The notes: generated from the letters alone by a model not told the origin. A stretch of 37,150 bases of DNA from Thraustochytrium sp. TN22 (GCA_013306675.1 JABLUY010000305.1:1-37150); one strand, 5' to 3'; shown: positions 1-9,250, counted from the stretch's first letter. Numbers and translations are program-made.

Positions 1-937
1 TCGCCTTGCTTCTTGCTTTGCGAGTTTGCTGGTGGCGCTGGCCGTGGCGCGCGGTTGCGCGCGCGCCGGTCGGCTCACACTCTCGGCCGCACGCGGGCCG
101 GTGACGCGGCACTTGCCAGGCGGCAGCGACCAGCTCAGGCTGCACTGCTGCAGCAAGGGCGCGCGGGAAACCTCAGGTTAACTGGAAGCGCGCGCGGCAG
201 CGTCAGCCGGCGGGTGCGCGTGACGGGACCCGCCGCGCTGCCAGGCGCGCCAGGCGCTGTAATGCCGACTGAGCAGCAGCTGACAGAGCCTGACGCGCGC
301 GGGCGAGCCTTGCGAGGGGAGCAGGGCGGCGACCCGGACGGGGCGGCCCTCTGCGGCCGGCGCCGCCCTCACTCTCAGGCCGAGCGAGCCAGGTTGCGGC
401 ACGTGCACGCACGCGCTCGGGCCGGCCGGCGGCGCAGTCGCCGCAGAGGACAGTGCTAGCTAGCTAGCTCGCTGCACGCGCGGGGCCGCTCACGCGGCCG
501 GACTTGGCGGCTGGGCGCTCCCGCGGCCTCGGGCCGCACGGCGTAGCGGCCGTAGGCTCGTAGCCACTGGCAGACCGTCCGGCCGCCGCCTTCGCGAGCC
601 GGCACAAGAACCGTCGGGACAGCCAGGCGCAGCCAGGCAGGTGTAGGCAGGTGCAGGAAGGTGGTTGCAGTGGTGCACGCAGGTGCACTGCAGTGCAGGC
701 GGTGCAGCTCTTCTTCAGCCTGGACAGCGGCCAGCGAAAGGCCGACTTTCGCGCTTGAAAGAGTTGTCTCCCGCCTGCCATGCTGTGCAGTGTGCACCCC
801 AGCCGGGTAGGGTCTGGTTGGGGCTAGCAAGCGCTAGCAATGTCAACCGCATCTCCTTGGTGCATAATTAGGTGGGTGCGTGCTCGCGCGGATCTGTGTT
901 CTCACGGCCAAGCACTCTGATTCCGATTCACGTCGAT
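1..937. other. 5' intergenic region, no supported gene
   Basis: About 0.9 kb of GC-rich DNA. The short open frames here are Arg/Ala-rich on every frame, as expected from base composition, and show no domain, signal peptide or splice context. Visible sequence features are a GCTA-repeat tract at 455-470 and a perfect 14-bp palindrome TGCACTGCAGTGCA at 684-697. It is probably promoter and upstream DNA of the gene at 1081, or 3' flank of a gene beyond the left edge. Confidence 0.5.
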
Positions 938-943
938 TATAAG
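938..943 (+). promoter_or_regulatory. Possible TATA-like element upstream of the secreted protein gene
   Basis: TATAAG occurs in a locally AT-rich pocket about 140 bp before the ATG at 1081, in otherwise very GC-rich DNA. Spacing fits a 5' UTR of roughly 100 nt. This rests on a single short match, and most other genes in the window show no TATA element. Confidence 0.25.
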
Positions 944-1080
944 TCAAGAGTGCGTGCCAGTGGAGTACTATACCAGATCAAGGGGCTCTGACGCTGAGTG
1001 CTGTGTGTGGCTGCTTGCTTGGTTGCTTGTAAGTTATCCGAGTCCCGTCTGGCGCCAGCGCGCAGCAGCAGGCAGCAGCC

Positions 1081-3149
1081 ATGTTCTCGAAAACGGCGGC
1101 GTGCGTGCTGGCGGCGCTGATGCTCGAGGCCGCGGCGAGCAACGCGCAGACGCCATCAGCAAGCCCCACGACCCCGCACCCGACGACCACGCAGCTGTTC
1201 CCCATGAGCGAGGCGTGCTCGCTCACGGGCGAGACCATTCCCTCCCACGTGGACGGTCAGCAGATTCCCACCAAGGAGTGCGACTCGAGCGTCCTGGCAG
1301 TGGACGCCTTCCACCACGAGGCTTGCAACTTCCGTGCTTTCGACTACGACGACGTGAATCTCTTCAGCACAGGCAACAAGGGCTACGAGAGGCAGCACTC
1401 GGCCTTTTTAAATGCACGAGCACGCCCATCAAGCCTCTCCGGTACAAGGACTCGACCAACAATCTTTTTTCGGACACGGACATTTGGACGTACTGCGCGG
1501 AGCAGTGCATCAACATCACGCTGGAGGACAACGGCTTTCAATGCAATAGCGACTGGATGGACTATGTGGCTAGTGACGACCACTGGAACTGCTCCCCGCT
1601 GGTGTGCGTGGGTCCCGACCAGGCCGCGGAGGCGACAGCCCTGTGGCCGGTCCCGGAGTACCAGGACGTCTCGTTCGACTACCACCGCAGCTTCTGGATG
1701 AACAACATGACCGAGTGCGAGGCCGCGATCCCGGACGGCGGCTATGTGCCACTGCCGCCAGAACCGGACGAGACCTCAGTGAATCCTTGGGCGGACTTCC
1801 CGGCAGACGGCATTTGCCAGTCCATGGACCCGCGCGAGTTCTACCCGAGCGAGGCCATGGGCCGCTACGTGCCAGGGCTGGAGTGCGACGAGTCGTCGGC
1901 GCCCAAAAGCGTCCACCCGTACGACGAGTGCGACTTCCAGACGCTGGACCTGGACAATATCATGTTCGCGGACAAGTCGCACGTGACCGAGGGCGCGCGG
2001 CTGACGTGCGCGGGCGGCTCCGAGATCGTGGGCCCGACGCAGTACAACGGGCTTCTGGGCAACCACTACCAGATGTGCGCCGAGCGGTGCGTGGCGCTCT
2101 CGCTGGATGATACCAACAGCTTCACGTGCAATTCGGTCAAGGTGCAGTACGACGGTTCGGACTTGTACAGCTGCAGGGCGTCCGACTGCGTGGGCCCGAC
2201 GCAAGAGTCCTACGACGGGTACGACGTTGCCGTGATCGAGGCGGCGGGCAACTACCGGCACCGCTACCTGTGGTTCGAGGACATGGTGCAGTGCGTGCAG
2301 CGCATCAACTCGCCGCCCACCTCGGCGCCCACGCAGCTGCCCATCGCGTCGCCCACGGCGCTGCCCACCGCGTTTCCGACTGCGCTTGCCCACGGCGCTG
2401 CCGACAGCGTTCCCTACCGCGGAGCCCACGCAGCCGCCCAACTACGTCACGGGCAACGAGAACTGCAAGGCTCTCTTCCTGGGCGAGAACGAGAAGTCAC
2501 CATGCCGGCGGGCTACCGCTTCGGCACGGCCGTGAACGGTCTCGGCCGGGACCCGTCGGACCCGACCTTCTCGTGCCGCAACGAGAACCACCGCTGCGAC
2601 AGCCCCATGCATACGGACGCCGAGAGCCCCGCGGCGTGCGCGGCGCGCTGCGAGAACAAAATCTCCAACGGCGCCGCGTGCTCCGGCTTCTTTTTCCGCT
2701 TCCAGTGAGACGACAGCACGAACCGCGTCTCGTGCGACGCGGACACGCTGACCTGCGACACGGACTCGCGCTGCATGCTGCACTTCAACGGCGGCTGCGA
2801 CAACACCACGGCCCCAACCGGCCAGTACCAGTATGACGCGAGCATCTGGCTCAACTACCACCGCATCCTGGAGGAGGATCCTGTCTTCAGCCCGACCGTG
2901 ATGGTGGACAGCGAGGCGTGCAACGCGCTGTACGATGGCGTCGGGGCCATGACCCCGGCCGGCTACCAGATGGGCGAGGCCACGGCCTTTGCGGGCCTGG
3001 CCAGCGGCTCGAACGGCTTCCGTTGCTCGGAGCTGGGTGGCGGCCTGCTCGGCTCGTGGGCTGCGAAGGGCCGCACCGCAGGCGGCGCAGGACTCGAGGA
3101 GAGACAGAGAGAGAGTGGCTCGCAGCTGCCGCACAAGAGCACGAGATGA
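1081..3149 (+). pseudogene. Cys-rich secreted or surface protein with three PAN/apple-like repeats, disrupted
   Basis: Reading from the ATG at 1081, a clear signal peptide (Met-Phe-Ser-Lys, then a hydrophobic Ala/Leu core ending Ala-Ala-Ser-Asn-Ala) leads into a Pro/Thr/Ser stretch. Three Cys-rich modules follow (about 1210-1720, 1820-2310 and 2460-3040). Each has a CAxxC-type core and a later CNS or CRN segment that loosely resembles PAN/apple domains, and modules 2 and 3 are joined by a Pro-Thr-Ala linker. The frame is broken four times: a -1 step near 1407-1413, a +1 step near 2385-2395, a compensating step near 2495, and an in-frame TGA at 2706-2708 with clearly homologous sequence on both sides. 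Module 3 is also cut short, and the last ~40 residues look non-coding. It is either a decaying gene or a gene with several sequence errors. Role unknown; an extracellular adhesion or carbohydrate-binding role would be inference from the module type. Confidence 0.6.
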
Positions 3150-3458
3150 CCTTTTTTTGTATAAATTGAGCCCAGCCCGGGCTGCGTGCGTCCTCGCGCT
3201 CGCAGCCGCCGCAGCCGACGCAACGTGCGATCACAGACAACAGAAAGAGTACAGGATGGCTTTGTTGACGAGATGAGCCCAGCCAGGCCCGGGCTGCGTT
3301 CTCGTTCTTGCCTAACGAAATCGTGATGCTCTCTTCCGGCGAGAGGTCCGTGCAGTGGGACTTGCCGCCCGTGCCGCCCGTGCCCGCGCGCTCCCAAGCG
3401 AGCTAGAGCTAGAGCTAGCGGCTCGCAGGCCCACAGGCTCACAAGCGCTCTTGTTGAA
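3150..3458. other. Convergent 3' junction with an imperfect direct repeat
   Basis: This is the 3' flank of both the secreted-protein gene and the Pol III subunit gene. It holds a T-run followed by TATAAA (3151-3168). An imperfect direct repeat of GAGCCCAGCC..GGGCTGCGT lies at about 3167-3186 and 3273-3296; the core AGCCCGGGCT is palindromic. A GAGCTAGAGCTAGAGCTAGC tract lies at about 3399-3418. No gene is seen. Confidence 0.5.
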
Positions 3459-4337
3459 CTAAAAGTCAGCGCCAGCATCATCGTCGCCGTCGCCCACATC
3501 GTTGTAGTCGTCGTCGTCGTCGTCAACCTGGTACTCGGCGCCGTAATCACCCTCGTCCTCCTCCTCCTCCTCCTGCTCCTCGCCAGAGGCGTCTTCCTCG
3601 GCATTCTCGTCGACAGAGTTGCGGCGCTCCTGCTTGGGATCCTTGGCCTCGCGCGCCTCGATGCGCGCCAGCACGTTGACCGCCTTGCGCTTGCGCGGGT
3701 TGTGCCCGCGGCTGGCCGGCGTGGCGCGGCTCAGGCCCACGGCCTTGCCCAGCTCGTCCAGCTTGGGCACGCACGCCAGCGCCAGCTCGCCCGGCACGTA
3801 CAGCAGCGACAGCGGCCGCGTCAGCGTCGACGCAATGTCCGTGCACCCCATCTCGATCTTGGCGTGCGTCATCGAGTCCCAGGTCTCCACCTCCTTGGAC
3901 TTGTTCGGCACGTGCAGGTTCGTTGTCGCGCTCTTGAGCCGCTCGTGGAAGTCCGCCGCCCAGTGCACGCGGTCCCACTGCGACTCCTCCATCTCCAGCG
4001 TCGCCTTGGGCTTGAGCTCCTCCAGCAGCTGCGCCTCGTCCTTGAAGTCCTCGAGGTCCGCGTCCGCCGCCGCCGGCGGCCGCGGCGGCTCCCCCGCGCC
4101 GTTCTGCTGCTGCCCCTGCTGCAGCTGCTGCTGCTCCCGCTTGCGCTCTAGCTGTTTCGCCTTGACGCGCGCCTCCGCCAGCTGCGCGCGCTCCGCCGCG
4201 CCCAGGAAGCGCCGCGTCCACTCCTCATGCTGCGGCCGCCAGCTGCGCTTGCGCGCCGGGTACGTCTCCGGCGGCTTGAACACCGGCCGCGGCGTCGCGC
4301 CCGAGTCCAGGTAGCCTCCGCCGCCGCCCGCGCCGCC

Positions 4338-4369
<32 letters not shown>

Positions 4370-4373
4370 TCAT
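3459..4373 (-). CDS. RNA polymerase III subunit RPC7 (POLR3G/Rpc31 family)
   Basis: Predicted 304-residue protein with the layout of the Rpc31/POLR3G family. It has an Arg-Gly repeat start (MSGRGRGRGRG), then a VFKPPETYP segment like the 'KPP..FP' element of POLR3G at about residues 31-39. A basic, helical, Gln-rich middle and a conserved-looking Trp-rich core (about 130-200) follow, and the last ~55 residues are almost wholly Asp/Glu and end GDGDDDAGADF. This family forms the RPC3-RPC6-RPC7 trimer that helps Pol III open promoters of tRNA and 5S genes in the nucleus; that role is family knowledge. The ATG at 4371-4373 starts directly with the family-type RG tail, and the stop is TAG. The gene is intronless and slightly longer than the human protein (about 220 residues) because of Gln/Ala-rich insertions. 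Confidence 0.78.
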
Positions 4374-4758
4374 GCCCGCGTGCGCGCTGCGCCTTCAGTT
4401 TGGCTTCTGCGTTGCGCTGCGCTGCTTGTGCTTGCGCCCGGACCTGTCCTTGTCACATAACTATAATCTAACTAGCCTCCCTGGCCTATCAGTGGATGAG
4501 CTCGCGTGCGGCTCGCTTGCTCGCTCGCTTGCTCGTACCATGTGGACTCGAACCGTGCCCGCGTCCTCACCCGAGGCTCGACCAAGACATGCAAGCGAGT
4601 CTGTGCTGGCTGCGAAGAGCCCATGAGCATTTCGACGCTGGGGCTGCGCCCGCGCCGTGCTGGTGCCTCACGTGTCTGATGGAGAGAAAGAACGACCCGC
4701 TCTCATCGTGCGCCTCTCTTCGCCTCTCTGGTCGTGCGACGCGGCTCCAGTCGGTGAC

Positions 4759-5084
4759 GAATCGCATCACCACCATCTCCCGTTGTCTTACGGCATGTCT
4801 TGACGGGGTTGATGCCGCCCACCACTGCACTCCAGGCTAACACGCTACCATGGGGCCATCCCTGCACTGCACTGCACGGCCTCCAGGCTAACGTTGTCGT
4901 TTTTGCACCCGACCACGCTCTGTCTCATGATCGAAAAAGCGAATCACCTCATCATCATCTCCGTTGTAACTTACGGCATGTCAAGACGGGGTTGATGCCG
5001 GCCACCACTGCACTGCATGGCCTCCAGGCTAACGTTGTTGTTTTTGCACCCGACCACGCTCTGTCTCATGATCGAAAAAGCGAG
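4759..5084. repeat. Two-copy tandem duplication, about 180 bp per unit
   Basis: Copy 1 (about 4759-4938) and copy 2 (about 4940-5084) share long near-identical stretches: CTTACGGCATGTC, GACGGGGTTGATGCC, CCACCACTGCACT, GGCCTCCAGGCTAACGTTGT, and a block running from TTTTTGCACCCGACC to TGATCGAAAAAGCGA. Copy 1 carries about 40 extra bases in the middle. The copies are intergenic and not obviously coding. Confidence 0.85.
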
Positions 5085-5147
5085 CCTTGCTCGCCTTGCT
5101 CGCCTTGCTCGCCTTCCTCGCCTTGCGTGCCTTCCTCGCCTTCCTTT
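5084..5147. repeat. 9-bp minisatellite (CTTGCTCGC)n
   Basis: About seven degenerate head-to-tail copies of CTTGCTCGC (variants CTTCCTCGC and CTTGCGTGC) follow directly on the second copy of the ~180-bp duplication. Confidence 0.85.
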
Positions 5148-5428
5148 GCTAAACCGTCAAGCCGACAGCGCGCGCACGGCACAGGTCCAGAACGGTCCTG
5201 GATCGGTCCGGGAATCGCGGACAGCCTGAGACAGTGGTCCTAAAGATGGTCGCCGGCGGCCAGAACTGCTTTTCTCCGCGCGGGCGGCCAGCGGGCGGGC
5301 GCTCAGCCGCCTCTCTCAAGACGCACGCATCAGCACTGGCACGCGCGCGAGCGCGCCAGAACGACGCTGCCCTCATAGCAGCGGCGCTAGCTCTCTGGAG
5401 CTAGCTGTGCGCTGGCAAAAGCCGCAGC

Positions 5429-7000
5429 ATGGCCGCGGAGGCGCTCGCCGAGGCGGCGGAGCTGCGCGAGCAGGAGCTGGAGGTGCTGGAGGCCGTGCTG
5501 GGCGAGGAACTCGTGGTGGAGACGGTAGAGCTAGAGACTCAGGACGGCGGCACGCGGTCGATGCAGCGGCTGCAAATCATGGTGCAGAGCAACGGGCTGG
5601 AGAAGATCTGCCAGCGCGTCATCGTGCTCGAGGTCACGCTGCCGGTCATGTACCCACTGTCGCTGCCGGCCGTGGCAATCGAGGCGCACGGGCACGTGAG
5701 CCAGGCGCAGGCAGACTCGCTGCACGAGGAGCTGCTGACGTGGGCCTCGGCGCACCTGGGCGAGCCCATGGTGCTGGAGCTCGTCAACATGGCGCGCGAC
5801 TTCGTGGTGGGCGTCATCGAGACGAACGCGCACGTGGCGGCGCGCAGCAGCGCGCCCTTCCTCCGCGAGCACGGCCTGGCCATTCTGAACGCGCTGCGCT
5901 CGGAGATGGCCGAGCCGGACGCAGCCGCGCAGCCGCGCCTGCTCACCGTTGGCGTTCCAGCAGACGCGTATGCCATCACGCCGGATGACCCGTACTGGGC
6001 CGAGTACCAGGAGTACCTGGCACGCGGCATGGACGACATCGAGATCGCGCTGCTCGCCGCCAAGCGCGCAGAGGAGGCGCGTCTGCCGCTCGTCTCGGAT
6101 TTCATCACCATCACCGACCTCTTCCGCCTGCTGCCGGAGGACATGGCCATCCTCAAGATCGAGAACGTCATGCGCTCCGACATCGCGCAAAAGTTCCAGA
6201 CCTGCCGCGAGGACCTCGCGCGCCGCGCCAAGGCCGCAGGTCGCGAGGTCAGAGGTCACGAGATCATGTTTCACGGCACGCGTGCCGACTCCGCAGCCAG
6301 CATCGTGCGCACCGGCCTCATCCCGCCCGGCAAGCGCGGCGTGCAGATCGTCAACGGCGCTGCCTTTGGCGCCGGCATCTACTTCGGCAAGAACCCTGCC
6401 ATCTCCCTCAACTACTGCTGGCCTGACGCCAACAGGACGTGCCGCCTCTTCATCTGCGCCGTGCTCAAGGGCGAGTCGCGCCAGGAGCTCGTTTACGACC
6501 ACAACGACTTCGCCGTCATCGGCAACGCCGAGCAGGTCCTTCCGCTTTACGTGGTGCACTTCACCTACCACCCAAACCACTACGGCAGCGTCATCGCCAT
6601 GAGTGATGCCGGCACACTCCTCGCGGTCCCAACGTACTTCAACAGCAGCATCAAGAACAACAACCGCACCTTCTCCAACCGCCTGCGGAACGATGACGAC
6701 TCCCTGCGGAAGACCGCCAAGGACGCCGCGCGCGCCGCCGCCATGGAGAACGCCGCGCACTACTTTGACCTCAAGCGCTACCAGGTCCTCGACGTCGCCG
6801 AAGTCGACGACGACGACGACTTCACGCAGTACTTGGGCCGTGCCGACCTCCTCCCCATTGTCATCGACTCCAACGCTGGCGTTGAGGCGCGCTGCGTTGG
6901 CGGCTACGTGCAGACCAACTCGTATCAGGTCGACCGTGTGGTTGTGGTTGCCGAGGACGCCCACATTGCCACAAAGTCATCCAACGACGCGGACCCATGA
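5429..7000 (+). CDS. RWD domain plus PARP catalytic domain protein (ADP-ribosyltransferase)
   Basis: 523 residues starting at the ATG after GCCGCAGC. Residues about 8-125 have the RWD pattern: an N-terminal helix rich in Glu/Leu, strands, then the YPLSLPAV segment in the usual YP..P place. RWD domains are protein-interaction folds, often on ubiquitin-pathway proteins. A helical linker leads to a PARP-type catalytic fold at about 230-390, with the NAD-binding His in FHGT (His282), the Tyr in GAGIYFGKN (Tyr318), and a C-terminal strand VLPLYVVHF. At the place of the PARP1-type catalytic Glu the local sequence is Asn-Asp-Phe-Ala-Val-Ile, with Phe361 aligned and Asp360 beside it. This predicts mono- rather than poly-ADP-ribosylation (inference). 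The ~130-residue C-terminal tail, with a DDDDD run, is unrecognised. The gene is intronless and converges on SIL1 with 79 bp between the stops. Confidence 0.85.
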   Translation: MAAEALAEAAELREQELEVLEAVLGEELVVETVELETQDGGTRSMQRLQIMVQSNGLEKICQRVIVLEVTLPVMYPLSLPAVAIEAHGHVSQAQADSLHEELLTWASAHLGEPMVLELVNMARDFVVGVIETNAHVAARSSAPFLREHGLAILNALRSEMAEPDAAAQPRLLTVGVPADAYAITPDDPYWAEYQEYLARGMDDIEIALLAAKRAEEARLPLVSDFITITDLFRLLPEDMAILKIENVMRSDIAQKFQTCREDLARRAKAAGREVRGHEIMFHGTRADSAASIVRTGLIPPGKRGVQIVNGAAFGAGIYFGKNPAISLNYCWPDANRTCRLFICAVLKGESRQELVYDHNDFAVIGNAEQVLPLYVVHFTYHPNHYGSVIAMSDAGTLLAVPTYFNSSIKNNNRTFSNRLRNDDDSLRKTAKDAARAAAMENAAHYFDLKRYQVLDVAEVDDDDDFTQYLGRADLLPIVIDSNAGVEARCVGGYVQTNSYQVDRVVVVAEDAHIATKSSNDADP

Positions 7001-7079
7001 CCAGCAAGGAACGCCTTAGGCCTAGCTAATGACTATTTCTTACATCTGTGTGTCCCATCTAACGTTACGACCAGCTAAC

Positions 7080-8204
7080 TTAAGCCTCCGCGAGAAAGAA
7101 CGAGTCCGGCAGCCGCTGCACAGGGCAGTTGGCCGCCTGCAGCGCCTGGCGCAGCTTCGTCTTGGCCTGGCGCTCCATCGGCTGCGCGTCACGCGACGAG
7201 AGCGTGTCCAGCAGACTCAAAGCCTGCTGCTCCAGGCTGGCGCACAGTGATGACGATGACGACGACGACGACGACAACGGCAGGCCGTCGCCACTGCCGT
7301 CCGAGGAGGACGCGTTCACGTCCCACTGTGCAGGGCACGCCGGCCACTCTGTGAAGCTGTCGTGCACGAGCGCACACAGCTTGACAAGCACGCGCGTCTC
7401 CAGCTCCGGCTCGGCCAACAGACGCGAGAACGTGTCCAGCAACCCCTGCTCGATCACTCGCGCCTGGCTTGCCTCGTGCCCGCGCACCAGCGAGCTAATG
7501 GCGTACAGCATCTTGGCGCATTCCTGCGCCTGCGCCTCATCGTGCCGCGCGCAAGGCGCCAGCGTCGACTCCAGGTGTGCCTTGACCACCGGCACGAGCC
7601 CGGCCTCCAGCGCGATGATCTGGAGGCTCGGCGCGTTCTTGATGGCGCTGCCCACGGCGTGCGCCGCCAGCGCGCGCACCTCGCCGTGCTGGTGCTCATG
7701 AATCAGCGACACGCACCGCTCGATGCCGCCCAGGATCGCAAAGTGCATCGCGTGGTCCACCTGCGACACCATGTCCTCCAGGTCCACGAGCGCCTGCACC
7801 AGCTCAGCCGGCGCCGCGTCCATGGCCGCGCCGGCGACCTTCTCCGTCAGGTTCCGCATCACCGAGCCTTGGTCGTCCATCTTCTCCATCGCCTCGCGCA
7901 CCTCCTCCTGCCGCTTCTGCCAGATCTTCGCCAGCACCGCCTGGTACTCCTCCGCGCTCATCGCGCGCCGCTCCGCCGCCGTCGGGAGCCTCGCGTCCGG
8001 CTGCGGCAGGCCCGTCAGCACGCGCTCAATCATGCCGGCCTGCTCGGGGCTCATCCCGCCTGCCTGTTCCGCGCTCGGCACCTCCACGTCCTCCTGCGCC
8101 GGCGCGTGCGCCGTCTCCACGAGCCCCTGCGCGGCGCCCAGCGCCACGGCCAGCGCCACCACCACCGCGACCAGCGCCAGCGCGCGCCGCGCCCCGCGCC
8201 GCAT
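7080..8204 (-). CDS. SIL1: SIL1-like nucleotide exchange factor for ER Hsp70 (BiP)
   Basis: 374 residues from the ATG at 8202-8204; the open frame extends 32 codons further upstream, but this Met begins a textbook signal peptide (MRRGARRALALVAVVVALAVALG). The body is an all-helical armadillo-like Fes1/SIL1/HspBP1 domain, best seen in ALVDLEDMVSQVDHAMHF, LGGIERCVSLI and VRALAAHAVGSAIKNAPS (about residues 140-230). The family opens the nucleotide-binding lobe of Hsp70 to release ADP. The signal peptide places it in the ER lumen, hence SIL1 rather than cytosolic Fes1. A ten-residue poly-Ser run near residue 315 is coded by a TCN repeat (GAC-type triplets on + at 7246-7274). The protein ends FFLAEA with no KDEL/HDEL-like retention tail, so retention would have to work otherwise. 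Confidence 0.8.
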   Translation of the reverse strand: MRRGARRALALVAVVVALAVALGAAQGLVETAHAPAQEDVEVPSAEQAGGMSPEQAGMIERVLTGLPQPDARLPTAAERRAMSAEEYQAVLAKIWQKRQEEVREAMEKMDDQGSVMRNLTEKVAGAAMDAAPAELVQALVDLEDMVSQVDHAMHFAILGGIERCVSLIHEHQHGEVRALAAHAVGSAIKNAPSLQIIALEAGLVPVVKAHLESTLAPCARHDEAQAQECAKMLYAISSLVRGHEASQARVIEQGLLDTFSRLLAEPELETRVLVKLCALVHDSFTEWPACPAQWDVNASSSDGSGDGLPLSSSSSSSSSLCASLEQQALSLLDTLSSRDAQPMERQAKTKLRQALQAANCPVQRLPDSFFLAEA

Positions 8205-8895
8205 CGTCGGGCCTGCCTTCTTCGCGCTGCCTCGCGGAGCCTCGCAATGCCTCGCTTGACCACGATCGATTCGCCTTTGATTGGGTTCTGCTGCCGCCAC
8301 TGCTGCGCGCTCTCCACGACCGCCTCGAGCCCGACCTTCGAGAGAGCGGAGGGCCGCGGGGGCAGTTCCGGCGTGCCGGCGCAGCGGGCGCGCGCGGGCT
8401 CACGCGACGCGAGCTGCGCGGGGACGCCGGCGCGGCCGCTCGACTCCCAGGACGCCCCCTCCAGCGTGGCCCGGAAAGCCCGCGTCCCACGGAGCGCTGG
8501 ACGTGCGGAGCGACGGCCATGGCGGCCACGGCGACAGCGTGGAACCCTGTCGCATCGCCCTTAGACGGAGCTTAATCAGGGCAAGGAGGAGCGGGAGGAG
8601 GGCCTTGGCTGGCGTGGAACATGCACGCGGGAATACGACGATGAGGAGGAGGGACGAGCCAAGACGTATTACGCAACCGCGCCCGTGGTGTTGCCATTGA
8701 TGGTGGTTAAATGGAGCCAGCGTCGTCCAGCGTCGCGATGTCCTGGCGTTCATTGAGAAAATGCAAGCGAGCCAGGGAAAGAGCGCTAGGCTCAATGCCT
8801 CGCTTTAGGTGCAGACTTCAAGGCAGCCGTCCTGGCTCGACGCCTTTCTTATCAACGCTTCCAAGATAACGTCAAGCTCTCTGTACGGCAGGCAC
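8205..8895. promoter_or_regulatory. Upstream region of SIL1
   Basis: This lies upstream of the SIL1 start and downstream of the USP gene's repeat tail. Open frames here are shadows of GC-rich sequence. The CCAAT-type pentamer appears in reverse (ATTGG) near 8280. No gene is supported. Confidence 0.4.
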
Positions 8896-8944
8896 GCGCT
8901 GCGCTGCGCTGCGCTGCGCTGCGCTGCGCTGCGCTGCGCTGCGC
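8896..8944. repeat. 5-bp minisatellite (GCGCT)n
   Basis: Nine perfect tandem copies of GCGCT and a partial tenth. It borders the degenerate 3'-end duplications of the USP gene. Confidence 0.95.
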
Positions 8945-8948
8945 CGTT

Positions 8949-9250
8949 TCATGGGCCATTCTGGTGTCGTGTGTGTATGTAGCCACGTTTTCATTTGTTT
9001 TGATGAGCTTGTTTCCAAGTCATTCTGGTGTCGAGTGTGTGTGTCTCCACGTTCACAAGTGCTTTGATGGACTTGCACCAGCAGCGGCGACAGACCTGGC
9101 CTTGTGTTGTTCTCCTTCTCGCGCTACGCTGTCGTCCTGGGCTCATTTGCCATGGTTGGTGTCACATCTGCGTCCACATTTTGCGATTGCTTTGATGGGA
9201 CTTGCAGCAGCAGCAGCAGCAGCGACAGACTCGACCTTCTCTTGCTCTCC
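8949..9250 (-). repeat. Degenerate tandem copies of the USP gene's 3' end
   Basis: Three decayed units (about 8949-9018, 9019-9118 and 9128-9250) resemble the segment 9293-9400, which covers the last ~30 codons and stop of the USP gene. Shared landmarks read on the - strand are an AAGGYCNRGTCTGTCGC block, a GCTGCTGCTG run, CAAGTCCCATCAAAGCA (copies 2 and 3), and AARTGAGCCCA around the stop (third unit and true end). The unit is about 100-165 bp. The copies lie just downstream of the functional stop and are not expected to be translated. Confidence 0.75.

Larger units (their letters stand above)
4374..5428. promoter_or_regulatory. Divergent promoter region between RPC7 and the RWD-PARP gene
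   Basis: About 1.05 kb separate two divergently transcribed starts. No gene is seen. The region contains a degenerate tandem duplication, a 9-bp minisatellite (both listed separately) and, just before the PARP start, a GCTAGCTCTCTGGAGCTAGC inverted motif at about 5386-5405. The two promoters must lie here but no TATA box is recognisable. Confidence 0.5.

Noticed and set aside
954-1080. Extension of the first gene upstream of 1081
   Set aside because: It begins at GTG, lies in another frame from the signal peptide, and lacks protein-like composition.
2686-2706. Reading the polypyrimidine-CAG before the in-frame TGA (TTCTTTTTCCGCTTCCAG) as an intron acceptor
   Set aside because: Splicing there in any phase either keeps the TGA or leaves the frame that continues the module.
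2706-2708. TGA reassigned as an amino acid codon genome-wide
   Set aside because: RWD-PARP, USP, DH-PH-FYVE, the metal ATPase and the Cys-rich secreted gene all end at TGA where the conserved protein ends.
4500-4625. tRNA gene on the - strand suggested by a perfect B-box (GGACTCGAACC on + at 4544-4554)
   Set aside because: The T-stem does not pair beyond two bases, and the only A-box-like match is about 30 nt away instead of about 44. No acceptor stem could be drawn.
8205-8300. Additional 32 residues before the SIL1 signal peptide
   Set aside because: They would bury the signal peptide; the internal Met at 8204 gives a normal ER signal.
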